64,000 nt of DNA from CAIWHR01 sp963709525 (GCA_963709525.1 CAVPXB010000010.1:186001-250000), one strand, 5' to 3'; shown: positions 26,105 to 35,234, counted from the stretch's first letter. Numbers and translations: made by a program. The notes: generated by a model from the letters alone, not told the origin.

Positions 26105-26893
26105 TCAAAGTGCGTACGCCGCGGCCTTGTGCTGCGTCGCGGCGCGGAGGAAATCGTCAAGGATGGGGGTGTCGTCGAGGAACGTCGGGTCCTCGGGGTC
26201 ATGGAATTCCGGATGCCATTGCACGCCGAAGAGATAGGAGGGCCCGTTCCAGCGCAGCGCCTCGACGATGCGATCGGGCTCGGACCAGGCTTCGACGACC
26301 AGATCGGCCCCCAGGTGCTTGACTGCCTGATGGTGAATCGAGTTGGTCTTGGCGACGTTCAAGCCCGGGTAGAGCCGGGCGAGCCCCGTTCCGGGGACGA
26401 ACGACGTGGCATGGCAGTTGTCCTGGTAGATCGCCCAATTGCGATGATTGAGCGCGCAGGGTGCCTGCGTGCCCAGATCCTGATGGAGCGTGCCGCCCTG
26501 GGCGACGTTGATGACCTGCACGCCGCGGCACACGCCCAGCACGGGCTTGCGCTGCTTCACGAAGGCGCGCAGCAGCGCGATTTCATAGTCGTCGCGGATC
26601 GGGTCGCCGCGCCATTCCGGCCGCAGAGGGGCTTCGCCGTAGGTCTGCGGGCAGACGTCGGCGCCCCCCATGAGCACGAGGCCGTCGAGTTCGCTCGCGT
26701 AGGCATCGGCGGTCGCCCGGCTTCCCGGTCTTCGCGTGCTTCCCTCCGGCGAGGGCACCATCAGCGCCAGCACGTCCCGCTGCATCAGCCAGTGGGCGAC
26801 ATTCTGCTCGATGTACTGCAGCGTCATGCCCTTGAAGATCGGGCGCGCGGGATCGGCGTGGAAGAAACAGGCGGAAATTCCGATCTTCAGCAT
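26105..26893 (-). CDS. gamma-glutamyl hydrolase of the PuuD type (class I glutamine amidotransferase-like, peptidase C26)
   Basis: The 262-residue protein has LVLMGGADVCPQTYGE, the nucleophile elbow GVCRGVQ (C122) and the His/Glu pair in QWHPEFH. This is the catalytic triad of the C26 family that includes PuuD, which releases glutamate from gamma-glutamyl-GABA. The stop is 13 bp before the aldehyde dehydrogenase start. The operon lacks a PuuB-type amine oxidase and instead carries an alcohol dehydrogenase, so the substrate may be another gamma-glutamyl amide. Confidence 0.87.
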   Translation of the reverse strand: MLKIGISACFFHADPARPIFKGMTLQYIEQNVAHWLMQRDVLALMVPSPEGSTRRPGSRATADAYASELDGLVLMGGADVCPQTYGEAPLRPEWRGDPIRDDYEIALLRAFVKQRKPVLGVCRGVQVINVAQGGTLHQDLGTQAPCALNHRNWAIYQDNCHATSFVPGTGLARLYPGLNVAKTNSIHHQAVKHLGADLVVEAWSEPDRIVEALRWNGPSYLFGVQWHPEFHDPEDPTFLDDTPILDDFLRAATQHKAAAYAL

Positions 26894-26971
26894 GCGAGGA
26901 GAGGGTCGGGACGCAAGGGGCTTCGCGCCGGCCCTTGCAGGTGAGGGTGGGGGCTCGCGCGCTGCGCGCCG

Positions 26972-28141
26972 CTACATCGCCGCATCGAATATGCGCTCGA
27001 AATCCGCGCGCTCGCACTTGCGGGGGTTGGTCTGGTGGCAGATGTCGTTGACGGCGACGTCGACCAGCGCGGGTATGTCGGCGCGGGAAAGGCGTCGCGG
27101 CAGCTCGAGCGCGGACAACGTCGCCGCGATGCCGAGTTCCCGCTTCATCCGCGCGAGCCAGTCGACAAACCCCAGCGCAGCCGCATCGGTCGATGCGGCC
27201 CCGGCGCCGGGCACGCCGGTCACCCGCGCGAGTTCGGCCATCTTCGCCGTTGCCGCGGGCAGATTGAAGCGCATCACGTGATCGATCATCACGCCGTTGG
27301 CGAGTCCGTGATGCAGGTCGGCGACCGTGGACAACGCGTGCGCACAGGAATGCACGGCACCGAGGTCCTTCTGGAAGGCGATCGCGCCCATCATCGAGCT
27401 CATCAGCATGTCGCTGCGCGCCTTGAGATCCGAACCGTCCGCAAACGCACGCGGCAGCGCCCGCGCGGCGATGCGCGCGCCTTCGAGCGCGATGCCGTCG
27501 CACAGCGGGTGGTACGCCGGCGACAGGTACGACTCGACGTTGTGGGTGAGCGCGTCCATGCCTGTCGCGGCGGTGATCGCCGGCGGCAGCGCGAGCGTCA
27601 ACTCGGGGTCGGCGAACACTGCCTTCGCCAGCAGCAGGGGCGAGAAGATGATGCGCTTGACATGGGTGACGGCGTCGGAAACCACCGCCGAGCGGCCCAC
27701 TTCCGACCCGGTGCCCGCGGTCGTCGGCACCGCGACGAAGTGGGGCAAAGGCTCGGTGATGGGCCGCAGCTGCGGATGGTCCCAGGCGTACTCGAGTACG
27801 TCGCCCGGATGCTGCGCCATCAGCGCGATCGCCTTGGCGACGTCGAGCGCCGCGCCGCCGCCCAGGCCGATGACCGCATCGGCGCGGTGCTCGCGGTACG
27901 CGACGGCGCCCGCCATGACCTGGCTTGTCACCGGGTTGCCCCAGATTTCCGTGAAGACGCCCACCGCGAGCCCCGGCAGATCGGCGATGAACGCCGGCAG
28001 CAGCGCCAGCGCGGCGATGCCGCGGTCGGTGACGATCAGCGGGCGCGCGATGCCGTGTTCGCGCAGGTGACCGGCGACAAGCCTGCGCGCGCCGGCGCCG
28101 AAATGAATGGTGGTGGGAAAGGAAAAACGATCGATGCCCAT
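26972..28141 (-). CDS. iron-containing alcohol dehydrogenase
   Basis: The 389-residue group III dehydrogenase has the nucleotide motif IGLGGGAALDVAKAIAL and TTAGTGSEVGRSAV. Metal ligands are visible in MDALTHNVE, AVHSCAHALS and DLHHGLANG, together with the upstream Asp. Such enzymes interconvert alcohols and aldehydes with NAD(P). It lies 13 bp after the glutamine synthetase-like gene and 78 bp before the PuuD-type hydrolase. Co-occurrence suggests it oxidises the hydroxyl of a gamma-glutamylated amino alcohol; that is inference. Confidence 0.9.
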   Translation of the reverse strand: MGIDRFSFPTTIHFGAGARRLVAGHLREHGIARPLIVTDRGIAALALLPAFIADLPGLAVGVFTEIWGNPVTSQVMAGAVAYREHRADAVIGLGGGAALDVAKAIALMAQHPGDVLEYAWDHPQLRPITEPLPHFVAVPTTAGTGSEVGRSAVVSDAVTHVKRIIFSPLLLAKAVFADPELTLALPPAITAATGMDALTHNVESYLSPAYHPLCDGIALEGARIAARALPRAFADGSDLKARSDMLMSSMMGAIAFQKDLGAVHSCAHALSTVADLHHGLANGVMIDHVMRFNLPAATAKMAELARVTGVPGAGAASTDAAALGFVDWLARMKRELGIAATLSALELPRRLSRADIPALVDVAVNDICHQTNPRKCERADFERIFDAAM

Positions 28142-28154
28142 GAGGTTGTCCGCG

Positions 28155-29528
28155 TCAGATGATTTCGAAGTAGCGCTTCATTTCCCAGTCGGTCACGGCA
28201 TCCTGCCATTGCCGCCATTCCCACTCGCGCGTCGCCGCGAAATGATCGACGAAATCGTTGCCGAACCAGTCGCGCGCCACCGCCGATTCGCGGAAGATGC
28301 GCGTGGTCTCGATCAGCGTGCGCGGGGCGCGGGGGACGTGCTCGGCACCCTGGTTGGTGCCGTGGATCGGCTTGGCGGTGAGTTTCAGCTTCTGCTCGAC
28401 GCCGTTGAGCCCCGCGGCCAGCACCGCCGCCATCGCGAGGTACGGATTGACGTCGGCGCCGGGGGAGCGGGTTTCGAGACGCGTCGATTTCGGCGAGCCC
28501 GGAATGACGCGAAAGCTCGCCGTCCGGTTGTCGATTCCCCAGGTGGGTTTCACCGGCGCCCAGAAGCCGTCGACCAGGCGCTTGTAGCTGTTGATGGTCG
28601 GCCAGAACATCGGCGCCAGTCCCATCAGCGCGTCGACCTGGCCGGCAAGATAGCTCTCGAACATGCGGCTCATTCCGTGCCGGCCCTTGGCATCGAAAAA
28701 GAGGTTCTTCTTGCCGTCGGACAGCGACTGGTGGATGTGCCCCGAGCAACCCGGAAGCTGCTGGTTCCACTTGGCCATGAAGCTCGGCATGATGCCAAAG
28801 CGCGCGCCGATTTCCTTGGCGCCGGTCTTGAACAGGATCGCGCGATCGGCTGCCTCCAGCGCTTCCGAATACAGGATCGCCACCTCGTAGACGCCGGGGC
28901 CGGTCTCGGTATGCAGGGCCTCGAGCGGCACCCCGAAGGCGCCGAGATCGTTCATCAGTGCGGCGCAGAACTCCCGGTTCTCATTGGCCCGCAGCAGCGA
29001 GTAGCCGAACATGCCCGGCGTGATGGTCGTCGGCGCTACGCCTTTCTTGTCGGCCCAGGACTGCGGCGTTTCCCGGAAGTTGAACCACTCGAACTCCATC
29101 CCGCACATGGGCACGACGCCCAGCTTTTCTGCCCGCTGCAACACGCGCTTCAGGACCTGCCGCGGGCAGATCGGCAACGGGACCTCGCGGCCATCGCGCT
29201 GCTCGACGAAATCGCCGAGAAAGAAGGGCACGTTGTTGTCCCAGGGCACGGTGCGAAAGGTCCCCAGATCGAGTCTTGCCAGCGCATCGGGAAAGCCCTT
29301 GTGCCAGCCGGTGAGCGCCGTGTTGTCGTAGGTGACGTCCATCATGTCCCATCCGAACACCACGTCGCAGAAACCGAATCCGCCCTCGATCGCGGAAAAG
29401 AACTTGTCCTTGTGCAGGTACTTGCCGCGCAGCACGCCGTCGATGTCCGAAACCGCAACCTTGACGCGGTTGCCCGGGGCGCTGCGAACCGCGGCACTTA
29501 CCTTGCTGGCGGGAATCGAAAGCGGCAT
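28155..29528 (-). CDS. glutamine synthetase-family gamma-glutamyl ligase (PuuA/GlnA4-like)
   Basis: The 457-residue protein has the glutamine synthetase core: CGMEFEWFNF (metal site), SGHIHQSLSD, PTINSYKRLVDGFWAP and GIDNRTASFRVI. The N-terminal SDIDGVLRGKYLHKDKF is typical of the catabolic branch rather than of GlnA. Such enzymes use ATP to join glutamate to an amine. It is the first gene of the operon with alcohol dehydrogenase, hydrolase and aldehyde dehydrogenase. ATG 29528 was chosen because upstream codons are unlike the family. A housekeeping nitrogen role is unlikely given the neighbours. Confidence 0.88.
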   Translation of the reverse strand: MPLSIPASKVSAAVRSAPGNRVKVAVSDIDGVLRGKYLHKDKFFSAIEGGFGFCDVVFGWDMMDVTYDNTALTGWHKGFPDALARLDLGTFRTVPWDNNVPFFLGDFVEQRDGREVPLPICPRQVLKRVLQRAEKLGVVPMCGMEFEWFNFRETPQSWADKKGVAPTTITPGMFGYSLLRANENREFCAALMNDLGAFGVPLEALHTETGPGVYEVAILYSEALEAADRAILFKTGAKEIGARFGIMPSFMAKWNQQLPGCSGHIHQSLSDGKKNLFFDAKGRHGMSRMFESYLAGQVDALMGLAPMFWPTINSYKRLVDGFWAPVKPTWGIDNRTASFRVIPGSPKSTRLETRSPGADVNPYLAMAAVLAAGLNGVEQKLKLTAKPIHGTNQGAEHVPRAPRTLIETTRIFRESAVARDWFGNDFVDHFAATREWEWRQWQDAVTDWEMKRYFEII

Positions 29529-29791
29529 CGAGCGTCTCCTGAAGGGCAGCCAAGGTGAACATCCGCGCCGGCAGCAGTCGCTGTGCCCGGAAGTCTGCCA
29601 GTGCGGGATTTTATGGCTTTGGCGCAAGGAAGTGTGAACCTGCGCGCCCCGGGCAATCATCCGGCGCTGCGCCCCGGGGCTAGGCTCGTCGCGCCGGCGG
29701 GTATACGATTGCAGCGCACGGGGCGGGCGACCAGCGTGTCGCCCGGGCCGCCGCGCGCCGGCAAGGGTTGGGCCATTTGGGGGCAGCGAAC

Positions 29792-31096
29792 ATGACGAAG
29801 GGTGCAAGGAGCGCGGCGGACACGAGCACTGACCGGACCGGGGCGACGCCGACCCGCTACGTGGTGGTGGGCGCCGGTGCTGCCGGCGTGATCGCGGCGG
29901 AGACGCTGCGCCGGACCGATCCCGCCGGCGAAATCGTCCTCGTCAACGGCGAGAGCGAGCAGCCGTATGCGCGGATGGCGATTCCCTACATGCTGACCGG
30001 CAAGATTACGGCAGAAGGGACGCACCTGCGGCAGGCGCCCAACCACTACGACCGGCTCGGCATCCGCCTCGTCGGCTCGCCCGCTGCGGCGCTCGACACC
30101 GGTGGCCGGTCCGTCCGGTTGCAGGACGGTACCGTGCTGCCCTTCGACCGGCTGCTGATCGCGACCGGATCGCGACCGTCGAAGGAAGCCGTTCCCGGCA
30201 TCGATCTTCCCGGCGTGCATACCTGCTGGACGCTTGCCGACGCCCGCGCCATCCTGGCGACGATCAAGCCGGGGACCCGGGTCGTGCAGATGGGCGCCGG
30301 CTTCATCGGCTGCATCATCATGGAGGGGCTGGTGAAACGCGGCGCCACGCTGACGGTTCTGGTCCGCAGCGGCCTCATGGTATCGCGCATGATCAATCCC
30401 ACCGCCGGCGGCATGATCCGGCGCTGGTGCGAGGCGAAGGGTGTTCGCATCATGCCGAAGACGCAGACCGCGCGCATCGAGCGCGCTGCCGGCGCATTGG
30501 CGGTCACGCTGACGACGGGAGAGCGATTGCCCGCCGACCTCTATCTTAGCGCCGTGGGCGTCAAGCCCGACATCGAATGGCTGGCAGGAAGCGGCGTGGC
30601 GATCGGCAACGGCGTGGTGGTGAACGAGCACATGGAGACCAGCGTCGCAGGAATTTTCGCGGCCGGTGACGTCGCGGACGCCGTCGACTGCGTGACCGGA
30701 CAGCGCCAGGTCAACGCCATTCAGCCCAACGCCGTCGAGCAAGGGCGCATCGCCGCGCTCAACATGGCCGGCACGCGGGCGTCGTCGGTGGGCAGCCTTG
30801 CGTTCAACGTCCTCGACACCCTCGGCCTGGTCTCATCGTCCTTCGGTGCCTGGCACGGCGTCCCCGGCGGCGATGCGACGGAGTTCGCGGACGCTGCCCA
30901 CTGGCGCTACATCCGTCTCGAGTTCGATGGCGACCGCCTCGTCGGCGCGAATGTCGTCGGTTTCACCGACCACCTGGGCGCGTTGCGGGGCCTCATCGAG
31001 AGCCGCGTGCGCCTGGGCAAGTGGAAGCAGCGCCTGGTCGAAAGCCCCAACCAGATCATGGCCGCCTACCTCGCGACCGTCCAGGCAGCCGCGTGA
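29792..31096 (+). CDS. FAD/NAD(P)-binding oxidoreductase, probable AorC-like subunit of aldehyde oxidoreductase
   Basis: The 434-residue flavoprotein has two dinucleotide-binding sites, YVVVGAGAAGVIAAETLRR for FAD and VVQMGAGFIGCIIMEGL for NAD(P), plus the FAD motif IFAAGDVADA. It precedes a polyferredoxin and an aldehyde:ferredoxin oxidoreductase on the same strand. In the Aromatoleum-type tungsten AOR, an FAD subunit of similar size passes electrons to NAD+. That role fits here, but the gap of 180 bp and a separate promoter candidate leave independent expression possible. Confidence 0.8.
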   Translation: MTKGARSAADTSTDRTGATPTRYVVVGAGAAGVIAAETLRRTDPAGEIVLVNGESEQPYARMAIPYMLTGKITAEGTHLRQAPNHYDRLGIRLVGSPAAALDTGGRSVRLQDGTVLPFDRLLIATGSRPSKEAVPGIDLPGVHTCWTLADARAILATIKPGTRVVQMGAGFIGCIIMEGLVKRGATLTVLVRSGLMVSRMINPTAGGMIRRWCEAKGVRIMPKTQTARIERAAGALAVTLTTGERLPADLYLSAVGVKPDIEWLAGSGVAIGNGVVVNEHMETSVAGIFAAGDVADAVDCVTGQRQVNAIQPNAVEQGRIAALNMAGTRASSVGSLAFNVLDTLGLVSSSFGAWHGVPGGDATEFADAAHWRYIRLEFDGDRLVGANVVGFTDHLGALRGLIESRVRLGKWKQRLVESPNQIMAAYLATVQAAA

Positions 31097-31190
31097 ACCG
31101 CGACGGCGTCGGCGAACGCAGACACCGCCAGGCGGCGCGGAGCCGGATTTGCGCAGGATCAAGATTCGACGCGACCCCGGCGCCACCCCA

Positions 31191-31219
31191 TGGTCAAGCG
31201 GCCAAGCCAGGATTAGTAT
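31191..31219 (+). promoter_or_regulatory. candidate promoter before the AOR genes
   Basis: TGGTCA (31191-31196) and TAGTAT (31214-31219) are 17 bp apart, each four of six matches to sigma-70 boxes, 58 bp before the ferredoxin ATG. It would allow expression of the ferredoxin-AOR pair apart from the FAD gene. Weak evidence. Confidence 0.35.
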
Positions 31220-31276
31220 AGCCGCACGGCGCGTAGCGCCCGGACGCGGAAAAACGTAGCGACGGAGGAAATTCCC

Positions 31277-31747
31277 ATGATGAAATCGCTGTATCTCGAC
31301 CCGCAGAAATGCACGGGGTGCCTGCAATGCGAGATGGCCTGCGCGTACACGCACACCGGCGCATTCAATCCCGCGCAGTCAAGGATCAAGATCTTCAACT
31401 TCGAGCATGAGGGGCGCATGGTGCCCTACACCTGCACGCAGTGTGCGGAGGCCTGGTGTCTCAATGCGTGTCCGGTCGAGGCGATCACCATGGATGCGGT
31501 CACCGGCGCCAAGGTCGTACACGATGGCACGTGCGTCGGCTGCAAGGTGTGCACGATTGCGTGTCCCTTCGGTACCGTCAACTACGTGGCAGAAACCGGC
31601 AAGGTCCAGAAGTGCGACCTTTGCGACGGCGATCCGGCGTGCGTGAAGGCGTGCCCGACCGGCGCGATCACCTATGTCGACGCCGACTGGACCGGTCTGG
31701 ACCGAATGCGTGCCTGGGCCGGACGCGCCAATTCCGCAGTGCTCTGA
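31277..31747 (+). CDS. polyferredoxin with four [4Fe-4S] cluster motifs, AorA-like electron-transfer subunit
   Basis: The 156-residue protein holds four cysteine groups: C12-x2-C15-x2-C18-x3-C22, C53-x2-C56-x4-C61-x3-C65, then CVGCKVCTIACP and CDLCDGDPACVKACP. This is the HycB/DmsB-like arrangement with room for four cubane clusters. It should carry electrons between the tungsten subunit encoded 12 bp downstream and the FAD subunit upstream. ATG 31277 is preceded by GACGGAGGAAA, a strong ribosome binding site. Confidence 0.9.
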   Translation: MMKSLYLDPQKCTGCLQCEMACAYTHTGAFNPAQSRIKIFNFEHEGRMVPYTCTQCAEAWCLNACPVEAITMDAVTGAKVVHDGTCVGCKVCTIACPFGTVNYVAETGKVQKCDLCDGDPACVKACPTGAITYVDADWTGLDRMRAWAGRANSAVL

Positions 31748-31758
31748 GGAGGACGATC

Positions 31759-33606
31759 ATGGGCTGGACGAGAAAGGTATTGCGCGTCAACCTCACCGCG
31801 GGAACCTGTGTCGCCGAACCGCTGAACATGGACTGGGCGCAGGATTATCTGGGCTGTCGTGGCCTCGCGACGAAGTACTTCACCTCCGAAGTCGATCCCA
31901 AGGTCGACCCGCTGTCGCCGCAGAACAAGATGCTCATGGTGACCGGTCCGCTGACCGGGACGATGGCTTCCACCGGCGGCCGCTATTCGGTGGTCACCAA
32001 GGGTCCGCTGACCGGTGCCATCGCGTGCTCGAACTCCGGCGGGTATTTCGGTGCCGAGATGAAATTCGCCGGCTGGGACATGATCATCTTCGAAGGCAAG
32101 TCCGCGAAGCCGGTCTATCTCTACGTCGAGAACGACCGGGCCGAGCTCCTCGATGCTTCGGGCCTGTGGGGCAAGACCTGCTGGGATACCGAGGAGACGA
32201 TCAAGGCGGCCCACCAGGATCCGCAGATCCGCGTGTGTTCCATCGGCCGGGCCGGAGAGAACCAGGTCCTGTTCGCGTGCGTCATCAACGACCTGCATCG
32301 GGCGGCGGGTCGCTCCGGCGTCGGTGCGGTGATGGGCTCGAAGAACCTGAAGGCCGTCGCCCTGCGCGGCACCAAGGGATTCGGCGCCATCCGCGATTTC
32401 CCGGCGTTCCTCGAGGTCACCGCGCAGAAGAAGAAGATCCTCGCCGAGAACGCGGTCACCGGGCAGGGCCTGCCGAAGTACGGCACGCAGGTGCTCATGA
32501 ACGTGATCAACGAACTGGGCGCGCTGCCCACGCGCAACCACCGCGACGTGCAGTTCGAGCAGGCGTCGAAGATCGGCGGCGAGGCGATGCACGAGAAGCG
32601 AGCCAGCGACGGCAAGGCGCAGCTGGTGACCAACGCAGCGTGCTTCGCGTGCACGATCGCCTGCGGGCGCATCTCGCAGATCGACAAGACGCATTTCACC
32701 GTCGCGAACAACCCGAAATACTGGGGCGCCTCGGGCGGTCTCGAGTACGAGGCCGCGTGGGCGCTCGGCGCGGCGAACGGCGTGGGCGACCTCGAAGCCC
32801 TGCATTACGCGAATATGGTTTGCAATGAAGACGGCATGGACCCGATCACCTTCGGCGCAACCGTCGGCGCGGCGATGGAACTCTATGAACTCGGGCTGCT
32901 GACCAAGGAACAGATCGGGGAAGAGGCGCCCTTCGGTTCGACGAAGGCCATGGCGCATTTCGCCGAGATCACGGCGCGCGGCGAAGGCTTCGGGAAGGAG
33001 CTGGGCCAGGGCTCGAAGCGGCTCTGTGCCAAATATGGTCGTCCCGAACTCTCGATGAGCGTGAAGGGTCAGGAGTTCCCGGCCTACGACGGGCGCGCGA
33101 TCCAGGGCATGGGACTCGCCTATGCGACGTCGAACCGTGGCGCCTGCCATTTGCGCGGCTATACGGTGGCCTCGGAGGTGCTGGGCATTCCCGTCAAGAC
33201 GGATCCGCACGTCACCGAAGGCAAGCCCGAACTCGTGAAGGCATTCCAGGACGCGACGGCAATCTTCGACTCTGCGGGCATCTGCATCTTCACCAGCTTC
33301 GCATGGGGGCTTGCCGACGTGCAGCCGCAAATCCAGACCGCCTGCGAGGGTGACTGGTCGATGGAGCGGCTGGCGCTGATCGGCGAGCGCATCTGGAACA
33401 TGGAAAAGCAGTTCAACCTGGCTGCCGGGCTCACCAGGAAGGATGATGACCTGCCGCCGCGCCTCAAGACCGAGCCTTGCAAGACGGGACCGGCGAAGGG
33501 ACTGGTGAGCGGCCTCGACAAGATGCTGCCCGAGTACTACAAGATCCGCGGCTGGAACGAGGAAGGTGTGCCGAAGCGCGAAACCGTGGAGCGCCTCGGG
33601 CTCTGA
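31759..33606 (+). CDS. aldehyde ferredoxin oxidoreductase, tungsten enzyme
   Basis: AOR oxidises aldehydes to carboxylic acids at a tungsten bis-pterin centre and can run in reverse with low-potential electrons. The 615-residue protein shows the N-terminal pterin-binding domain (TGPLTGTMASTGGRYSVVTK, GRAGENQVLFACV). The [4Fe-4S] ligands are CFACTIAC (C295, C298, C302) and the distal C509 in SAGICIF. GAGGAGG just before ATG 31759 is an excellent ribosome binding site. With the polyferredoxin and flavoprotein it fits the three-subunit NAD-linked AOR of Aromatoleum. The physiological aldehyde is unknown. Confidence 0.93.
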   Translation: MGWTRKVLRVNLTAGTCVAEPLNMDWAQDYLGCRGLATKYFTSEVDPKVDPLSPQNKMLMVTGPLTGTMASTGGRYSVVTKGPLTGAIACSNSGGYFGAEMKFAGWDMIIFEGKSAKPVYLYVENDRAELLDASGLWGKTCWDTEETIKAAHQDPQIRVCSIGRAGENQVLFACVINDLHRAAGRSGVGAVMGSKNLKAVALRGTKGFGAIRDFPAFLEVTAQKKKILAENAVTGQGLPKYGTQVLMNVINELGALPTRNHRDVQFEQASKIGGEAMHEKRASDGKAQLVTNAACFACTIACGRISQIDKTHFTVANNPKYWGASGGLEYEAAWALGAANGVGDLEALHYANMVCNEDGMDPITFGATVGAAMELYELGLLTKEQIGEEAPFGSTKAMAHFAEITARGEGFGKELGQGSKRLCAKYGRPELSMSVKGQEFPAYDGRAIQGMGLAYATSNRGACHLRGYTVASEVLGIPVKTDPHVTEGKPELVKAFQDATAIFDSAGICIFTSFAWGLADVQPQIQTACEGDWSMERLALIGERIWNMEKQFNLAAGLTRKDDDLPPRLKTEPCKTGPAKGLVSGLDKMLPEYYKIRGWNEEGVPKRETVERLGL

Positions 33607-33632
33607 GTCGTTCCTGCGTCATTTCGTTTCAA

Positions 33633-33661
33633 GGGGCCGCGCCGCTTCGCGGCCCCTTTTT
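33633..33661 (+). terminator. rho-independent terminator after the AOR gene
   Basis: GGGGCCGCG (33633-33641) pairs perfectly with CGCGGCCCC (33648-33656) around a 6-nt loop, followed by five T residues. This is a textbook intrinsic terminator 27 bp after the AOR stop. The MoaD-like gene downstream would then need its own promoter or read-through. Confidence 0.9.
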
Positions 33662-33759
33662 CGACTGGCGGTCCAGAACGCGGTAGGTTGCCGGAAGCCT
33701 GCCGCAAGACCCAACATCGACCCGCGCCGTCGCCCGCGCCTCGCCCCTCCTGGAAACGA

Positions 33760-34011
33760 ATGAAAGTCGTCCTGAAGCTCCACGCCAGCCTGATGGACCG
33801 GTTGCCGCCCGGGACGCGGGGCCACGCGGTGATCCTGGACGTCGATGACGGCACCTGCGTGGGCGAAGTGCTCGAGCGCTACGCGCTGCCGCCAATCCTC
33901 GCAAAACTCGTGCTGGTGAACGGTCACTACATCGCGCCGGAAGCGCGCGCTTCGTGCCGGTTGAACGAGGGCGATCATCTCGCCGTCTGGCCACCGATCG
34001 CCGGAGGCTGA
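33760..34011 (+). CDS. MoaD/ThiS-family sulfur carrier protein
   Basis: This 83-residue ubiquitin-fold protein ends in GG (PPIAGG), the C-terminus that is thiocarboxylated to deliver sulfur for molybdopterin-type cofactor synthesis. ATG 33760 is chosen for the standard length and for the N-terminal beta strand MKVVLKLHASL. MoaD-like genes accompany tungsten AOR genes, which suggests a dedicated role in making the tungstopterin. It lies after the terminator, and the next small gene starts 4 bp after its stop. Confidence 0.87.
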   Translation: MKVVLKLHASLMDRLPPGTRGHAVILDVDDGTCVGEVLERYALPPILAKLVLVNGHYIAPEARASCRLNEGDHLAVWPPIAGG

Positions 34012-34015
34012 GCCG

Positions 34016-34321
34016 ATGCCTGCCTGCGCGGCAGTGCCGTCGAGCGTCGTCGAGCGCCAGGTGACCGCGTCGCCGGGCGAGTTCGCGCGTGGCTTGCACG
34101 CGGCCTTTCCCGATGCGGTGCAAGGGGGGGCGGAACATTTCCAGGCGACCTACCGGGGCACCGTCATGGACGTCGAGCTGACGCCCCAGGCGCCGCGCGT
34201 CATCGGTCGGCTCTCGCTGCCGGTGCTGGCAGTGAGGATCAGCTTCCCCGCGGCCAGTGTCGAAGAGCGCGCCGCCATGCTGGCGCGGCTGGACCTCGCG
34301 ACACACCGTGGCGGGGGCTAG
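34016..34321 (+). CDS. small protein of unknown function in the AOR cluster
   Basis: The 101-residue protein has no signal peptide, membrane segment or cysteine cluster. It alternates helices and strands (GEFARGLHAAFPDAVQGG, VMDVELTPQAPRVIGRLSL, LAVRISFPAASVEERAAMLARL). I do not recognise the family. It starts 4 bp after the MoaD-like gene on the same strand, so co-translation is likely. A role in cofactor maturation or in AOR assembly is a guess from position. Codon usage resembles its neighbours, so it is probably a real gene. Confidence 0.65.
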   Translation: MPACAAVPSSVVERQVTASPGEFARGLHAAFPDAVQGGAEHFQATYRGTVMDVELTPQAPRVIGRLSLPVLAVRISFPAASVEERAAMLARLDLATHRGGG

Positions 34322-34367
34322 ACGGGATGCCGCCGCCTTCGCATTTCATCGCGCCTGTTCTTCGTTC

Positions 34368-35234
34368 ATGAGTCGCGCCGCAGCGTGGGCGGCGCTGCAC
34401 GTGGCGGTCCTGTTGTTCGGCTTTGCGGGGCTCTTCGGAAAATGGCTCGCGCTCTCGCCGCTCCTCATCGTGTTCGCGCGCACGGCCATCGCCGCTGCCG
34501 CGCTGGGCGCACTGCGCCTCTCACGGCACGCCACTTGTACCCCGTTCGAGTGGCCGCTCCTGGGCAACGGCGCCGTACTGGCCGTGCACTGGCTAAGCTT
34601 CTTCATGGCGATCCAGGTGTCCGACGTCGCAACCGGCCTCCTGGGCTACGCGACCTTTCCGTTGTTCACGCTGCTGCTCACGCGCGCATTCGATCGGGCA
34701 CCGGTGACGGGGCGGAACTGGGCGACGGCGGGGTTGGTCGTCTTTGGGCTCGCGCTGATGGTGCCGGAATTCTCGTTCGCCAATCGCGCGGCGGTCGGAC
34801 TCTTCTGGGGGCTCGTCTCGGGCGCCACCTTCGCGCTGCTCGCGGTGATGAACCGGCGACAATCGGTTCGCCGGTCGCCCGGTGACCTCGCTTACTGGCA
34901 GAACCTGTGCGCGGCGATCACGCTGTTGCCGGTGGCCTGCGTGGCAGCGGCTTCGCTGCCGGAGGGGACTTCGGTTCCGGGAGGACGCGAAATCGTGCTG
35001 CTGCTGGCGTTGGGACTGCTGTGCACGGCGCTCGCGCACACGCTGTTCATCGCCAGCCTGCGAGAGGTCGGCACGCACCTCGCCAGCGTTGTCGCGGCGC
35101 TTGAACCGGTCTACGGGATCGTCCTGGCCTTCGTGCTGCTGGGAGAAACGCCGGCGCCGCGCGTGCTCGCGGGAGGCGCACTGATCATCGCCGCGGCCAT
35201 CGTGGCGACCGGCCGCGGCAGTGCCCGCGCATGA
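34368..35234 (+). CDS. EamA/DMT-superfamily transporter
   Basis: The 288-residue protein has ten predicted membrane segments in two EamA repeats, beginning AALHVAVLLFGFAGLFGKWL and, in the second half, AVGLFWGLVSGATFALLAVM. The C-terminal repeat ends EPVYGIVLAFVLLGE, a common EamA motif. Such proteins export or import metabolites, and the substrate is unknown. ATG 34368 fits the normal N-terminus; the longer upstream frame overlaps the preceding gene. Confidence 0.85.
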   Translation: MSRAAAWAALHVAVLLFGFAGLFGKWLALSPLLIVFARTAIAAAALGALRLSRHATCTPFEWPLLGNGAVLAVHWLSFFMAIQVSDVATGLLGYATFPLFTLLLTRAFDRAPVTGRNWATAGLVVFGLALMVPEFSFANRAAVGLFWGLVSGATFALLAVMNRRQSVRRSPGDLAYWQNLCAAITLLPVACVAAASLPEGTSVPGGREIVLLLALGLLCTALAHTLFIASLREVGTHLASVVAALEPVYGIVLAFVLLGETPAPRVLAGGALIIAAAIVATGRGSARA

